The notes below the pieces were generated by a model. The model was not told where the DNA came from and made no database searches. It saw only the letters and a program-made list of their open reading frames with translations. DNA of 64,000 nucleotides. Source: Tritrichomonas musculus (Eukaryota; Parabasalia; Tritrichomonadida; Tritrichomonadidae). Below are positions 43,555 through 52,112 of this stretch, piece by piece. The stretch is taken from the NCBI GenBank assembly GCA_039105265.1, contig JAPFFF010000023.1:1178001-1242000 (forward strand), read 5' to 3'. The position numbers and the translations under genes are program-made. The stretch's first letter is position 1. Each line of letters begins with the position of its first letter.

Positions 43555-43869
43555 ATGGCGAAAATAATGATTGTTGGAGGATACTTGAGAGCTCCATATG
43601 ATATTATCAAAAACATTGAAGGTATTGTTTCTTCATCACCTGATTTAAAAATGACAGAAAATAAAATTACTTGTAGAACGAAAATGAATTGGATATCAAA
43701 GACAGATTTATTTAAAGATCTCAATGGAATTGCAATGTATGCTGACCGAAAATTGAGAGGATGTTTGTATGCTGTTGAACCAAATGCTAATCCGATAGAG
43801 ATTACGCTATCCAAATCTGGACCCAAAACAAGGGAAGCCTCTTGGAGATTTAAACATGTTTATCGTTAA
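43555..43869 (+). CDS. Stand-alone W-GxIY domain protein, 104 residues
   Basis: Shortest of the eight-member family. It opens MAKIMIVGGYLRAP, resembling MTKFMFVGGSLKF at the start of the triple-protease protein. It shows M-N-W before a helix and the closing strand LRGCLYAVE. No extra domain. Its neighbour at 43919 is another family member, so the two may be a tandem duplication that has diverged. Confidence 0.7.
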   Translation: MAKIMIVGGYLRAPYDIIKNIEGIVSSSPDLKMTENKITCRTKMNWISKTDLFKDLNGIAMYADRKLRGCLYAVEPNANPIEITLSKSGPKTREASWRFKHVYR

Positions 43870-43918
43870 AAATAATATTTCTTTTTTATGTTTTTTTTTT
43901 CGTTTTTAAATAAAAAAA

Positions 43919-44284
43919 ATGTGCGCTTATATGGAAGTACCTGATGGAGATATTCTCTTTGAACCACAATTAGACGAAGATGAATACGTTGAATTGTCAA
44001 AAGATTTGAAAAAAGTCGAAGGCCTTCACATAGATCAAGATGGACTCTTTATGGATGTTTATGAATGGTATCCATCTGATGAAATTGACAAGGCATTAGA
44101 ACATATGGCTTCCTTATTAAAGGCTTTAAAAATTCGTGCAAAAGGTTATTTTTATATTTTTAAAGGATACGTTGATGGTGATTTAATGAAATCAAAATCA
44201 TCTTTTAAACTCTCTCTCAGAGGAGGACATCTGAAAAAATCAAAAGGTCAAATCAGACCTGTCAAACCAAGACGTTCAAAGTAA
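43919..44284 (+). CDS. Stand-alone W-GxIY domain protein, 121 residues
   Basis: Family pattern: LFEPQL strand, VYEWYPSDEIDKALEHM helix and AKGYFYIFKGYVDGD closing strand, then a Lys/Arg-rich tail (KSKGQIRPVKPRRSK). The basic tail could bind nucleic acid. It overlaps nothing and ends 6 bases from the converging gene. Confidence 0.7.
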   Translation: MCAYMEVPDGDILFEPQLDEDEYVELSKDLKKVEGLHIDQDGLFMDVYEWYPSDEIDKALEHMASLLKALKIRAKGYFYIFKGYVDGDLMKSKSSFKLSLRGGHLKKSKGQIRPVKPRRSK

Positions 44285-44290
44285 ATAATT

Positions 44291-45280
44291 TTATTTTAAT
44301 AAATTCAGAAAAGCATCATCATCAGAATCAAATTTCTTTTTTTGAGATTCTGTTATTTCATAAGTCACAGTCTTTTGTGAATTTTTCTGACTTGATTTTT
44401 TACTTTTTTGTTCTTCTTCGTCCGATGAATCATCGAAATTGTAAATTTGATTTCTTTGTTGAGAATTTTTTTTCTGGCTTTGTGAATGATTTTGAATATA
44501 TTTTAATGCATCTTCAATTGTTAAACTCTTTTTGTTTGAATTTTGATGTGATTTCTTTGAATTTTGATGCGAAGAATTTGGTGGAGGAGGTGGAGTGTCA
44601 TCATCAGTAGTAAATGGAGATGTCGTTATTGATGATTCTAATGATGATGAATCATTATCGTCAAAACTGTCTGATGAATAATCAAATGGAGTTACAATAC
44701 CCGATTTCCGTAATTTCTGTCTAAATCTTTCACCCAAACTCCTTGAATCTCCCTCGATTTGTCTGTGATAAAGAGCATAAAGAGATTCATCTTTATTTGT
44801 TTTACCTTCCCATCCATAAATTTGTCGAGGAATGATATTTATTTGTGATTCAATGACTTGTCCTTTTTTTATAACAATTTTGATAGAATCATTTTTAACA
44901 CAAATATTATCCATCTCATCTCCAATAAATGCATATATCATTCCAAATATTGTTATTTTCTTACTTTTACAGAATTTAGCAAAATCTTCTAATTTTTTCA
45001 TAAATTTTTCTCTCTCAGTCCATTGAAATGTTTGAATATAAATTCTATGTTTATTTGGATCAACATTTCGTTTAAATTTTTTATTATTTTTTGGATAATA
45101 TCTATTGTCTTCAATTTGAATAAATACATCATTTGGATTATTTCTGATTTCCAATGGATTGGTTTCTTTTCCGAAGAATAATGTCGGATACCAATCATGA
45201 TACTTTCGATTATCAATAATTTTTTGCATTCCCTTTTTCACATATAATGAACTCTCAATAGGAAAAATTAAAAATGACAT
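44291..45280 (-). CDS. W-GxIY domain plus Ser/Gln-rich tail, 329 residues
   Basis: The N-domain (about residues 1-150) has the family pattern with FQW, a helix, and IFGMIYAFIGDEMD. The rest is polar: an acidic DSFDDNDSSS stretch, a Pro run, then LTIEDALKYIQNHSQSQ, FDDSSDEEE and TVTYEIT elements. These same elements occur in the same order in the neighbouring product at 45321-46547, so the two genes share a swapped module. SQ dipeptides are frequent, as in phosphorylated linkers. Function unknown. Confidence 0.65.
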   Translation of the reverse strand: MSFLIFPIESSLYVKKGMQKIIDNRKYHDWYPTLFFGKETNPLEIRNNPNDVFIQIEDNRYYPKNNKKFKRNVDPNKHRIYIQTFQWTEREKFMKKLEDFAKFCKSKKITIFGMIYAFIGDEMDNICVKNDSIKIVIKKGQVIESQINIIPRQIYGWEGKTNKDESLYALYHRQIEGDSRSLGERFRQKLRKSGIVTPFDYSSDSFDDNDSSSLESSITTSPFTTDDDTPPPPPNSSHQNSKKSHQNSNKKSLTIEDALKYIQNHSQSQKKNSQQRNQIYNFDDSSDEEEQKSKKSSQKNSQKTVTYEITESQKKKFDSDDDAFLNLLK

Positions 45281-45320
45281 TTTAAAAAATAAAAAATAAA
45301 TTAAAAATTGAATTGTTTAC

Positions 45321-46547
45321 TTATTTCTTTCTTTTAATGCTTATGCGCCAATCAGGCGGCATTTTATATTTGGGATCTTTGCAAAAGTGATAAACGTCTT
45401 GAATATCTTGAGGAACTGCTGGAGGAAACTTGTACATACGATAAAAAGTATCAAATTCGTCAATCATATCTTCCATTCTTGGAACCAGTCTTGACATGAT
45501 TTTCTTCCAATCTCTAAGTCTTTCCTGTCTGAGAAGATCATCTTCACTCATGAAACTATAGATTCGGCGCATGGATTTATAAAACAATTCGAAAAATTGT
45601 TTCCATCCAGCTTCTGTCAAAAAAGTGCCAAATCTTGTTGGATTTGATTGGAGCATATCACCGGTAATTCCGTTCATTTTGAGTTCCTCTTCAGTAAATT
45701 TCTCTTCGAAAAATGGATCTGACGCTCTTCCACTTGTAACGAAAAGACTGTAACGGACATGGAAATCGATCGCATCCCACCTTTCTCTTTGTCCTGCAGG
45801 TGATGGAAGAAAAACATTAAAGAACCGATTTGTATTCGTCTGGAGCATATGGAGGTGACTCGTAACAACTTCGCCACTGATCTTTGGTTCGTATTTAGTG
45901 GTAAAAAAGAAATTTTTCAGATGCTGCTCATCAAATTTGGAGAGAACATCGTCATCAATAATCAACGGTTGGAAGTTTTGTGACAGGCATTCTTCCATTG
46001 ATTCTTGTACAATGACATCTTTTGGAGGAACTTTTTGAGAATAGGACGGATTTTGATGATTCCATTTTTTAGGTCCTTTCAACTGTTTAAGTAGAGCATC
46101 CCCTGGAGATGACGCATGAGCTTTTGGACTTTGTGAGCTATTTCTGCTATCATAAGTAACTGTATTCTCAATTTGAGGCGCTTGATCTTGGGATCCTGTA
46201 GACCAAAATTCATCATATGTCTGATCATCAAAGCGAGTTACCTGATTTGTCCCTTTTTGTGATGAACTTTGAGATAGTCTTTTGATATTTTCAATTGCAG
46301 ATTCAACAGTAAGGGGAGTTGGATTTGATGTATTAATTTGATTTGCTGTAACATTTGTATTTGCTGTAGCAATTTGATTTGCTGTAGCAATTTGATTTGC
46401 TGTAACATTTGTATTTGCTGTAGCAATTTGATTTGCTGTATCATTTGTATTTGATGTATCATTTTGATTCTGTCTTTGTATCATGTTTACAAAATCTTGA
46501 TTGATATTGAAATTCGGAAAATTTTGAGCTGCCGTCTTCTTTGACAC
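45321..46547 (-). CDS. Asn/Thr repeat protein with C-terminal globular domain, about 408 residues
   Basis: Residues 30-75 are a tandem repeat of ANQIATANTNVT type encoded by a 30- to 42-base DNA repeat (about 46330-46460). Next comes the LTVESAIENIKRLSQS...TVTYD module shared with the upstream neighbour, then DALLKQLK and a globular C-terminal domain (about 200-408) with ERWDAIDFHVRYSLFV and a helical end. The true N-terminus is not certain. No enzyme motif is recognised. Confidence 0.6.
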   Translation of the reverse strand: MSKKTAAQNFPNFNINQDFVNMIQRQNQNDTSNTNDTANQIATANTNVTANQIATANQIATANTNVTANQINTSNPTPLTVESAIENIKRLSQSSSQKGTNQVTRFDDQTYDEFWSTGSQDQAPQIENTVTYDSRNSSQSPKAHASSPGDALLKQLKGPKKWNHQNPSYSQKVPPKDVIVQESMEECLSQNFQPLIIDDDVLSKFDEQHLKNFFFTTKYEPKISGEVVTSHLHMLQTNTNRFFNVFLPSPAGQRERWDAIDFHVRYSLFVTSGRASDPFFEEKFTEEELKMNGITGDMLQSNPTRFGTFLTEAGWKQFFELFYKSMRRIYSFMSEDDLLRQERLRDWKKIMSRLVPRMEDMIDEFDTFYRMYKFPPAVPQDIQDVYHFCKDPKYKMPPDWRISIKRKK

Positions 46548-46717
46548 TTTTCCACTTTTCTTACCTTTTGTATGAGAACCCTGAATGTTAGAAAAAACTA
46601 AAAAAGTACTTGGGTTGCGCTAGACATTTTAAAAAATGATTCTCAGATCACAGATTTTCATTTTCTAAAAACCTCTCAATTTTCCTCAGAAATAATTTCA
46701 ATGTCATATTTTATTTT

Positions 46718-46749
46718 CAATGGATTGACCAATCGTAAAGTATTCAAAA
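46718..46749 (+). promoter_or_regulatory. TCGTAAAGTAT promoter-like motif
   Basis: GACCAATCGTAAAGTATTCA then AAAA lies 56 bases before the start at 46805. The same core precedes the genes at 13650, 14704 and 52113. Confidence 0.55.
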
Positions 46750-46804
46750 AAAACTTTCATATTTGCCTAAATTTTATTTGCCTAAATTTTATTTTATTTT
46801 ATCG

Positions 46805-47095
46805 ATGTCCGAGAAACAAGATACACAAATAAAATTAAAAACTGGAACAATTTACCACAATGATGGTGAACAGCTATTAATTAATGCTCTCCTTGACCTC
46901 CAAACGAAAGAAGCCGAAGTTCTTGATATTCAAAGACAAATTCAAGATCATATCCGAATCATCGAACATTTGAAACTCGATCTCAAAAATAAAGAGTCTG
47001 CAATTCAAAATTCAAGAGTGAATTTGAGGAACATTCTCTACTTCTATGGACAAGATCTTGATAATTTCATTAAAATTGCACAGAATATGCAATAA
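46805..47095 (+). CDS. Small coiled-coil protein, 96 residues
   Basis: The ATG at 46805 (MSEKQDTQ) was chosen because the upstream part of the frame is the leader. A polar 25-residue start, then a long helix with heptad-like Leu and Ile spacing (LDIQRQIQDHIRIIEHLKLD). It may dimerise. It directly precedes the triple protease gene. Confidence 0.6.
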   Translation: MSEKQDTQIKLKTGTIYHNDGEQLLINALLDLQTKEAEVLDIQRQIQDHIRIIEHLKLDLKNKESAIQNSRVNLRNILYFYGQDLDNFIKIAQNMQ

Positions 47096-47138
47096 TTAAA
47101 AAATACTTTAATAAAAAATTCTTAAAATAATTAAAATA

Positions 47139-50100
47139 ATGACGAAATTTATGTTTGTTGGTGGAAGTCTAAAATTTAAACCACCTTTAAAAAATGAGAT
47201 TCTTCAAGAATTACAAGAAAAAAAGTTAGATGAATATATTGCTTTTGATCAACATCAAATGATCATGTATTTTCCATATAATTGGTTTCCATCAAAGATT
47301 AATGAGAAATTATTAGAATGTACTTTTATATTAAAAAATAATCATATAAATTTATCTGGATTTTTGTTAGTTATTCGAAAAGATCCTCATGATAGATTAG
47401 ATTTATTTAAATATATTCCATTGAAAAAAACTTTGAGAGCTATTCCAGGATATTTTCATTTAGTGAGGACATTTTCGAGATATCCTTCCTATTATTCTCA
47501 TCCAATTGGTCCATCTCCAAAACCACCCAAACCACCTTCACCCAAACATTCACAAAATGATGACGACAATGATTTCCCACCACCTCCTCCACCAAGAGCT
47601 CATTCACCTACTCCAAAATCATCTCCAAAAACATCTCCAAAAACATCTCCAAAATCTTCACAGAAGCACCATTCAGATGATGATGAAAATCAATTAACAC
47701 CATATCCTCTACATAAAAACATAATTCTTGATACGAAATCATGGATGTCTATTGAACCAAATAATTGGCTTCAAGACGAAGTTGTTGGAAGCTTTTTCTT
47801 ACATATGCATAATAAATTAATAAAACAAAATGGTGGACATTCAGATATGATTGTTTTGAGTCATATTTTTTACGAACATCTTCGTTCACTGAAAGGTAAA
47901 ATAACTAAAAAATCACTTCAAGATTATTGTCCACAATTCCATCTGAAACCTCTTAATAAATATTTTAATAAAATTTTACTTCCTGTAATTCTCCATAAAA
48001 ATTCAAAAATTGGAGAGAGCAATGGTTTACATTATTTTGGAGTATTAATTGATTTGAAAAATAGACAAATTACAATTTATGATTCTTATGGTTTTGATCA
48101 TTCTAAAGACTTTTCATATATTCATAACATTTTAGTAATTCTTGGATTGGAAAAAGATGGTGAAAATACTTTTTCTTTCTCAAAGGTTACTCATCCAAGA
48201 CAAACAAATGATTGTGATTGTGGAGTTTTTGTATGTCACTGGGCAATGGCAATGATGTTTCCTGATTCTCCTGAATCACAGGATTTCCTCATGCATGATT
48301 CAATGAATGCCGAAGAATTAATAGGAATGAGAGTTCGAATAAGAAAAGAATTGAGTCCATATTATCGTCCTGACCCACCAAAACCAAAACGTAAAAAATC
48401 CTCTTCTGATTCCAGTTCTGATGTTGAAATTGTTGATGAACCAAAACCTTCACCAAAACCACCAAAACCACCTAAGCCTTCCTCTCCAAAACCAACTCCA
48501 AAGCCTCAAAAACCAACTTATCCTATTGATTTCATAATAGAACCTAACTTATCACAACCGACAAGAGATAAATCCGGAAAGTTCCATGGCATAAGTCTAC
48601 AAAATTTCAATGATACAAACTTAGGACTCTTCCCTGTAGATTATTACCAATATTTAGAATTATTAAAACGTCAAGGGAAAAAGGCTCAAGGAAAAAAAAT
48701 TATTATTTGGAATGGACAAACTTTTCATGAATTAGAGACGGCACTCACAAAAAATAATAATTTATCGAATGCGGAAAAACAAAAAATCATGAAGAAATCC
48801 CTGGATGAAATGACTAAATCTCATCCAATCACTTATTATGATGAAATATATCTTGGTTATGCTCGAATCTGGGGAACTGGAGGACATGCAATCTTGGTTG
48901 TCATTTTTCCAAAGCATAAACCTGTTTTGATAAAGATTATTGATGCAGACGATTACAAAGACTATAAAATTCCTGCCTGCATTTATACCATACAAGAGAT
49001 GATAAAATCGCAAGGACTGAAAATCAATACATTGCAAGTTGAATATATCAATCCAAGAGTTTGTAAAAAACTGAAAATCCCTTTCCCAAAACAAGGAGAT
49101 ACAAGTGATTGTGCTGTTTTCACAATGGAATTTGCCCGCTTAATGATGCATGAAGGAGATTTAAATGAAATTAGTCAATGGAATATTCAACAATGCAGAG
49201 AGAGGATTAGACAAGAATTAGAAAATTACAAGCTTGTGGAAAATTATGTATATCCTCATCCTAAACATTATAAAATAAATCCGAAATTTGCTTTCCACCC
49301 GAATTCTCAAAAAATTCCACAATCAACGATGAAACAAAAACCTCGTAAGGTTACTCAATACCAAATAACAGATGCTGGCAAAAAGCAATTAACAGATATT
49401 ATTTATAACCATGCAATGAATGACCCTAAACTTCTGTCTGCCAAAACTCTTTATACAAAACATCGTGAAATTCTTGATACCATTCCATACAATCAATACC
49501 TTGACATTTATGACGAATATGTAAAATTATGGACGAATGAACATCCAGCACCACCACCTCCTCCACAGGATGATCCCGATCTGCCACCATGGCCTTCCTC
49601 ATCCGATTTAGATGATTCATGGTGGGAAGATCCACAAAATGACGAACCACCAAAAAAGAAACCAAAGAAACCAAAACCATTATCTCAACCTCAGCAAAAA
49701 CTCAAACCAATAAAAGAAAGATTACCAAAACCTACCCCAAAACCCAGAAATGCAAATGATATTGGAGTAAAAGAAAATGTCCAATGGGTTGATAGAATAA
49801 CATCAAAACCAGCAGATGTCGATCAACCAGAACATCAAATGGTATTTCTCAATCAAAACGAATTAGATTCACTTGATCCAGGTGAAATGTTAGAAGATAA
49901 TGTTCTTAATAATTATATCTTTCACATCGATAATAAACGAATTCAATCAAATACCGATAGCAGATCAATTTATGTCATGGGTAATTCAAATATGCATTTC
50001 ATCATTAATGACTATGCTCGAGGTGAACCTGTTTCTCGCACCTCTCTTCTTGATTCTGCACCAGAATTTCAAAAAGATAACTTTATCAAACATTATCAAT

Positions 50101-50570
50101 ATGTTATGTTTCCTGTCAATACGATTGATCCATATGCTCAATTCCATTCACAAGGAAACGGAACTCATTGGATTCTTATTATGATTCATTTAACAAAGCC
50201 TAAAATTACTGTTACCATTTATGATCCTGCTGGACAAGATAGAGATAATTATTTCCAAATTATGAGACAATTCTTAACCGATCTTGGATTATTAAAGGCA
50301 GGAATGAAATTTGAGACAAAAATGGTAAAGAAACCTCTCCAAGGTTACAATAATGAATGTGGTCTATTTGTTGCCGAATATGCTGAACGATTCTTGTTGA
50401 ACAAGCCAATCAAGTTCTCAACAAAAGATTTAGAGAAAATAAGAACAAAAATAACACGAACAATTTATAAAATTAATCAACCTCCTAAACCAAAACCTGC
50501 TCCACCTCCTAAACCAAAGCCAAAGGTAATTCATAGTAATTCACAACCAAAAAAGGGACCAAAAAAATAA
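47139..50570 (+). CDS. Triple Ulp1/adenain-like (C48) protease polyprotein with W-GxIY N-domain, 1,143 residues
   Basis: Residues 1-115 are a W-GxIY domain (YNW, then LSGFLLVIRK). Then come three cysteine-protease modules separated by Pro/Lys/Ser linkers. Module 1 has GLHYFGVLID (His about 297), IYDSYG (Asp about 313) and QTNDCDCGVFVC (about 355-365). Module 2 has GTGGHAILVVI (about 582), IIDADDY and KQGDTSDCAVF (about 655). Module 3 has GTHWILIMI (about 1008), IYDPAG and YNNECGLFVAEY (about 1075). In Polintons one such protease matures the capsid. Three in one chain is unusual; they may differ in target (capsid proteins, SUMO/ubiquitin-like tags). Confidence 0.85.
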   Translation: MTKFMFVGGSLKFKPPLKNEILQELQEKKLDEYIAFDQHQMIMYFPYNWFPSKINEKLLECTFILKNNHINLSGFLLVIRKDPHDRLDLFKYIPLKKTLRAIPGYFHLVRTFSRYPSYYSHPIGPSPKPPKPPSPKHSQNDDDNDFPPPPPPRAHSPTPKSSPKTSPKTSPKSSQKHHSDDDENQLTPYPLHKNIILDTKSWMSIEPNNWLQDEVVGSFFLHMHNKLIKQNGGHSDMIVLSHIFYEHLRSLKGKITKKSLQDYCPQFHLKPLNKYFNKILLPVILHKNSKIGESNGLHYFGVLIDLKNRQITIYDSYGFDHSKDFSYIHNILVILGLEKDGENTFSFSKVTHPRQTNDCDCGVFVCHWAMAMMFPDSPESQDFLMHDSMNAEELIGMRVRIRKELSPYYRPDPPKPKRKKSSSDSSSDVEIVDEPKPSPKPPKPPKPSSPKPTPKPQKPTYPIDFIIEPNLSQPTRDKSGKFHGISLQNFNDTNLGLFPVDYYQYLELLKRQGKKAQGKKIIIWNGQTFHELETALTKNNNLSNAEKQKIMKKSLDEMTKSHPITYYDEIYLGYARIWGTGGHAILVVIFPKHKPVLIKIIDADDYKDYKIPACIYTIQEMIKSQGLKINTLQVEYINPRVCKKLKIPFPKQGDTSDCAVFTMEFARLMMHEGDLNEISQWNIQQCRERIRQELENYKLVENYVYPHPKHYKINPKFAFHPNSQKIPQSTMKQKPRKVTQYQITDAGKKQLTDIIYNHAMNDPKLLSAKTLYTKHREILDTIPYNQYLDIYDEYVKLWTNEHPAPPPPPQDDPDLPPWPSSSDLDDSWWEDPQNDEPPKKKPKKPKPLSQPQQKLKPIKERLPKPTPKPRNANDIGVKENVQWVDRITSKPADVDQPEHQMVFLNQNELDSLDPGEMLEDNVLNNYIFHIDNKRIQSNTDSRSIYVMGNSNMHFIINDYARGEPVSRTSLLDSAPEFQKDNFIKHYQYVMFPVNTIDPYAQFHSQGNGTHWILIMIHLTKPKITVTIYDPAGQDRDNYFQIMRQFLTDLGLLKAGMKFETKMVKKPLQGYNNECGLFVAEYAERFLLNKPIKFSTKDLEKIRTKITRTIYKINQPPKPKPAPPPKPKPKVIHSNSQPKKGPKK

Positions 50571-50609
50571 AAAATGAATTTTAGGTCTTCATTTATTTTT
50601 TTATGAAGA

Positions 50610-51185
50610 TTAATCATAAAATGGAGTTTCATAATCTGCAACTCCATCATTTACTTCCATTGTTGCATCAAAATCACGTTGTTTCCGTTGTTCTTCTTCT
50701 TCTCTCCATTTTCGATGCTCTTCTTCTCTCTCTTCATCATATTTATTATATCTTTTTGATGTCTCATTCCATTCTTTTATTGGATTTTTACTTCCTTTTC
50801 TGACTTTTCTTATTAAGGCATTATATGGTTTCGAATTTATTCCACCCCTTGGTATTGATATTTTCTGAAAACTATGATTTCCTTCGAGTGGAACAAAATG
50901 CCCATTTTGCATATCACCTAATTTACCTATTAAATATCCTTTACAATTTGGCCATATTCTTCTGATTTTACCTAAATGTTCACCAAATGCTAGACAAAAA
51001 TTCTCAACACAACTGAAAGGTTGAGGTTCATACATATATTTTGGTTCAAGAATGACTCCTTTCATGTTCCATTCACCATATGTTTTGGGATCTTGAAATA
51101 AAAAATTAAAATGTTTCTTCATCTCTTTTGCATCAAAAGCTCGACTAAGTCTAAAAGTACATTGTATTGGCACAAAATATGACAT
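50610..51185 (-). CDS. W-GxIY-type domain plus charged helix, 191 residues
   Basis: N-domain (about 1-110) opens MSYFVPIQCTFRLSRAFDA, with a P-F aromatic pair before a helix and NCKGYLIGKLGD as the closing strand, the most diverged member of the family. The C-terminal 60 residues are a highly charged helix (EEREEEHRKWREEEEQRKQR) and a short acidic tail. Converges on the protease polyprotein gene. Confidence 0.6.
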   Translation of the reverse strand: MSYFVPIQCTFRLSRAFDAKEMKKHFNFLFQDPKTYGEWNMKGVILEPKYMYEPQPFSCVENFCLAFGEHLGKIRRIWPNCKGYLIGKLGDMQNGHFVPLEGNHSFQKISIPRGGINSKPYNALIRKVRKGSKNPIKEWNETSKRYNKYDEEREEEHRKWREEEEQRKQRDFDATMEVNDGVADYETPFYD

Positions 51186-51212
51186 TTTTGATATTTTTAA
51201 AATTTATTTCAT

Positions 51213-51572
51213 TCATTTTACATATTTCTTTTTTGGTATCCATCGAAAATCATTCTCTATTTCATTAATAACTCCTTTTCTAAACACCATTCTCCATTCT
51301 TGTGGTTTCCCTTTATTTTTTTGAACAATGTATAGCATTTCTCCTCGAATATGATGTCTCACCATACCATCTCTATACAAATAATCAGCAGCATTGTTCA
51401 AAATTTTTATCAAATAATCGTAATCAACCCAATCATAATCACAAACTGGCACCAAATCAACACCATTACAAACGAAATAATCTTTTAGTATGTCATCTAC
51501 GACCTCTTTCTCAGTCGAATTCACCTTTGGAGAAACTTTTAAAGTGCATTTTAAAACCATTGCTTCAGTCAT
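51213..51572 (-). CDS. Stand-alone W-GxIY domain protein, 119 residues
   Basis: Opens MTEAMVLKCTLKVSPKVN and shows DYDWVDYDYLIKILNNAADY and IRGEMLYIVQK, the family pattern, followed by a basic and aromatic end (RWIPKKKYVK). Adjacent to another member at 50610-51185 on the same strand, which supports local duplication. Confidence 0.7.
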   Translation of the reverse strand: MTEAMVLKCTLKVSPKVNSTEKEVVDDILKDYFVCNGVDLVPVCDYDWVDYDYLIKILNNAADYLYRDGMVRHHIRGEMLYIVQKNKGKPQEWRMVFRKGVINEIENDFRWIPKKKYVK

Positions 51573-51671
51573 TTTGTATAAAAAAAATATTTAGAAAAGA
51601 AAAATTAGTTAATTTTAAAGTTTATTAATCTTTTTTCTGCTTTCTCAGAAGCCTGTAAATGAGAATGGCGA

Positions 51672-51890
51672 TTAGCGGTATTTCATAATGAATTTCGTAG
51701 TGAGCATTATAATTAAAGTGTAGATACAAAGTACAATGAAATCCCAATGAGTGAATGCTCCACCAAAAATTTTCAGATTGGGATAAGATGCATAATGATG
51801 ATTCCTCAATGGTTCGTCTTCTGATGTTTGCCTTTCCAAATCATCTAATCTTTGTCGAAGTTCTTCGATTGCTTCACGAATAGAACTCAT
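51672..51890 (-). CDS. Small coiled-coil, tail-anchored protein, 72 residues
   Basis: The start at 51890 gives MSSIREAIEELRQRLDDLER, a short coiled coil, then a polar link and a C-terminal membrane helix (DFIVLCIYTLIIMLTT) followed by a basic end. Coiled coil plus tail anchor is a build common in small viral membrane proteins. No family is recognised. Confidence 0.6.
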   Translation of the reverse strand: MSSIREAIEELRQRLDDLERQTSEDEPLRNHHYASYPNLKIFGGAFTHWDFIVLCIYTLIIMLTTKFIMKYR

Positions 51891-51970
51891 TAAATAAAAA
51901 TGAAATGACCTCTTATTCCAAAATTTTCTTTGAATTTCAATCATTCAAAAAGCTCTTCCGCTAGAGTAAA

Positions 51971-52010
51971 TTGTATGAGTTCATTCAAAAAGTTCATTCG
52001 TGTAAACCAT
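51971..52010 (-). repeat. Right subterminal repeat
   Basis: Reverse complement of the left subterminal unit (TGGTTTACACGAATGAAC then CTTTTTGAATGAACTCATACA). It lies about 950 bp inside the right terminal repeat, whereas the left copy lies only 11 bp inside. The extra DNA is the kinase gene and its flanks. Confidence 0.8.
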
Positions 52011-52056
52011 TTTTATCTTATTATCTGTCATTGATAAATAGTGGTCATCAAATTGT

Positions 52057-52077
52057 GAGTCGTAAAGTATATTTGAA
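52057..52077 (+). promoter_or_regulatory. TCGTAAAGTAT promoter-like motif before the element kinase
   Basis: GAGTCGTAAAGTATATTTGA lies 36-56 bases upstream of the chosen start. The 11-base core TCGTAAAGTAT is identical to the one at 46733-46743, so the kinase seems to use an element-type promoter. Confidence 0.5.
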
Positions 52078-52112
52078 TGATAAAATTTATTATTTTACTT
52101 CACTTTCATTTA

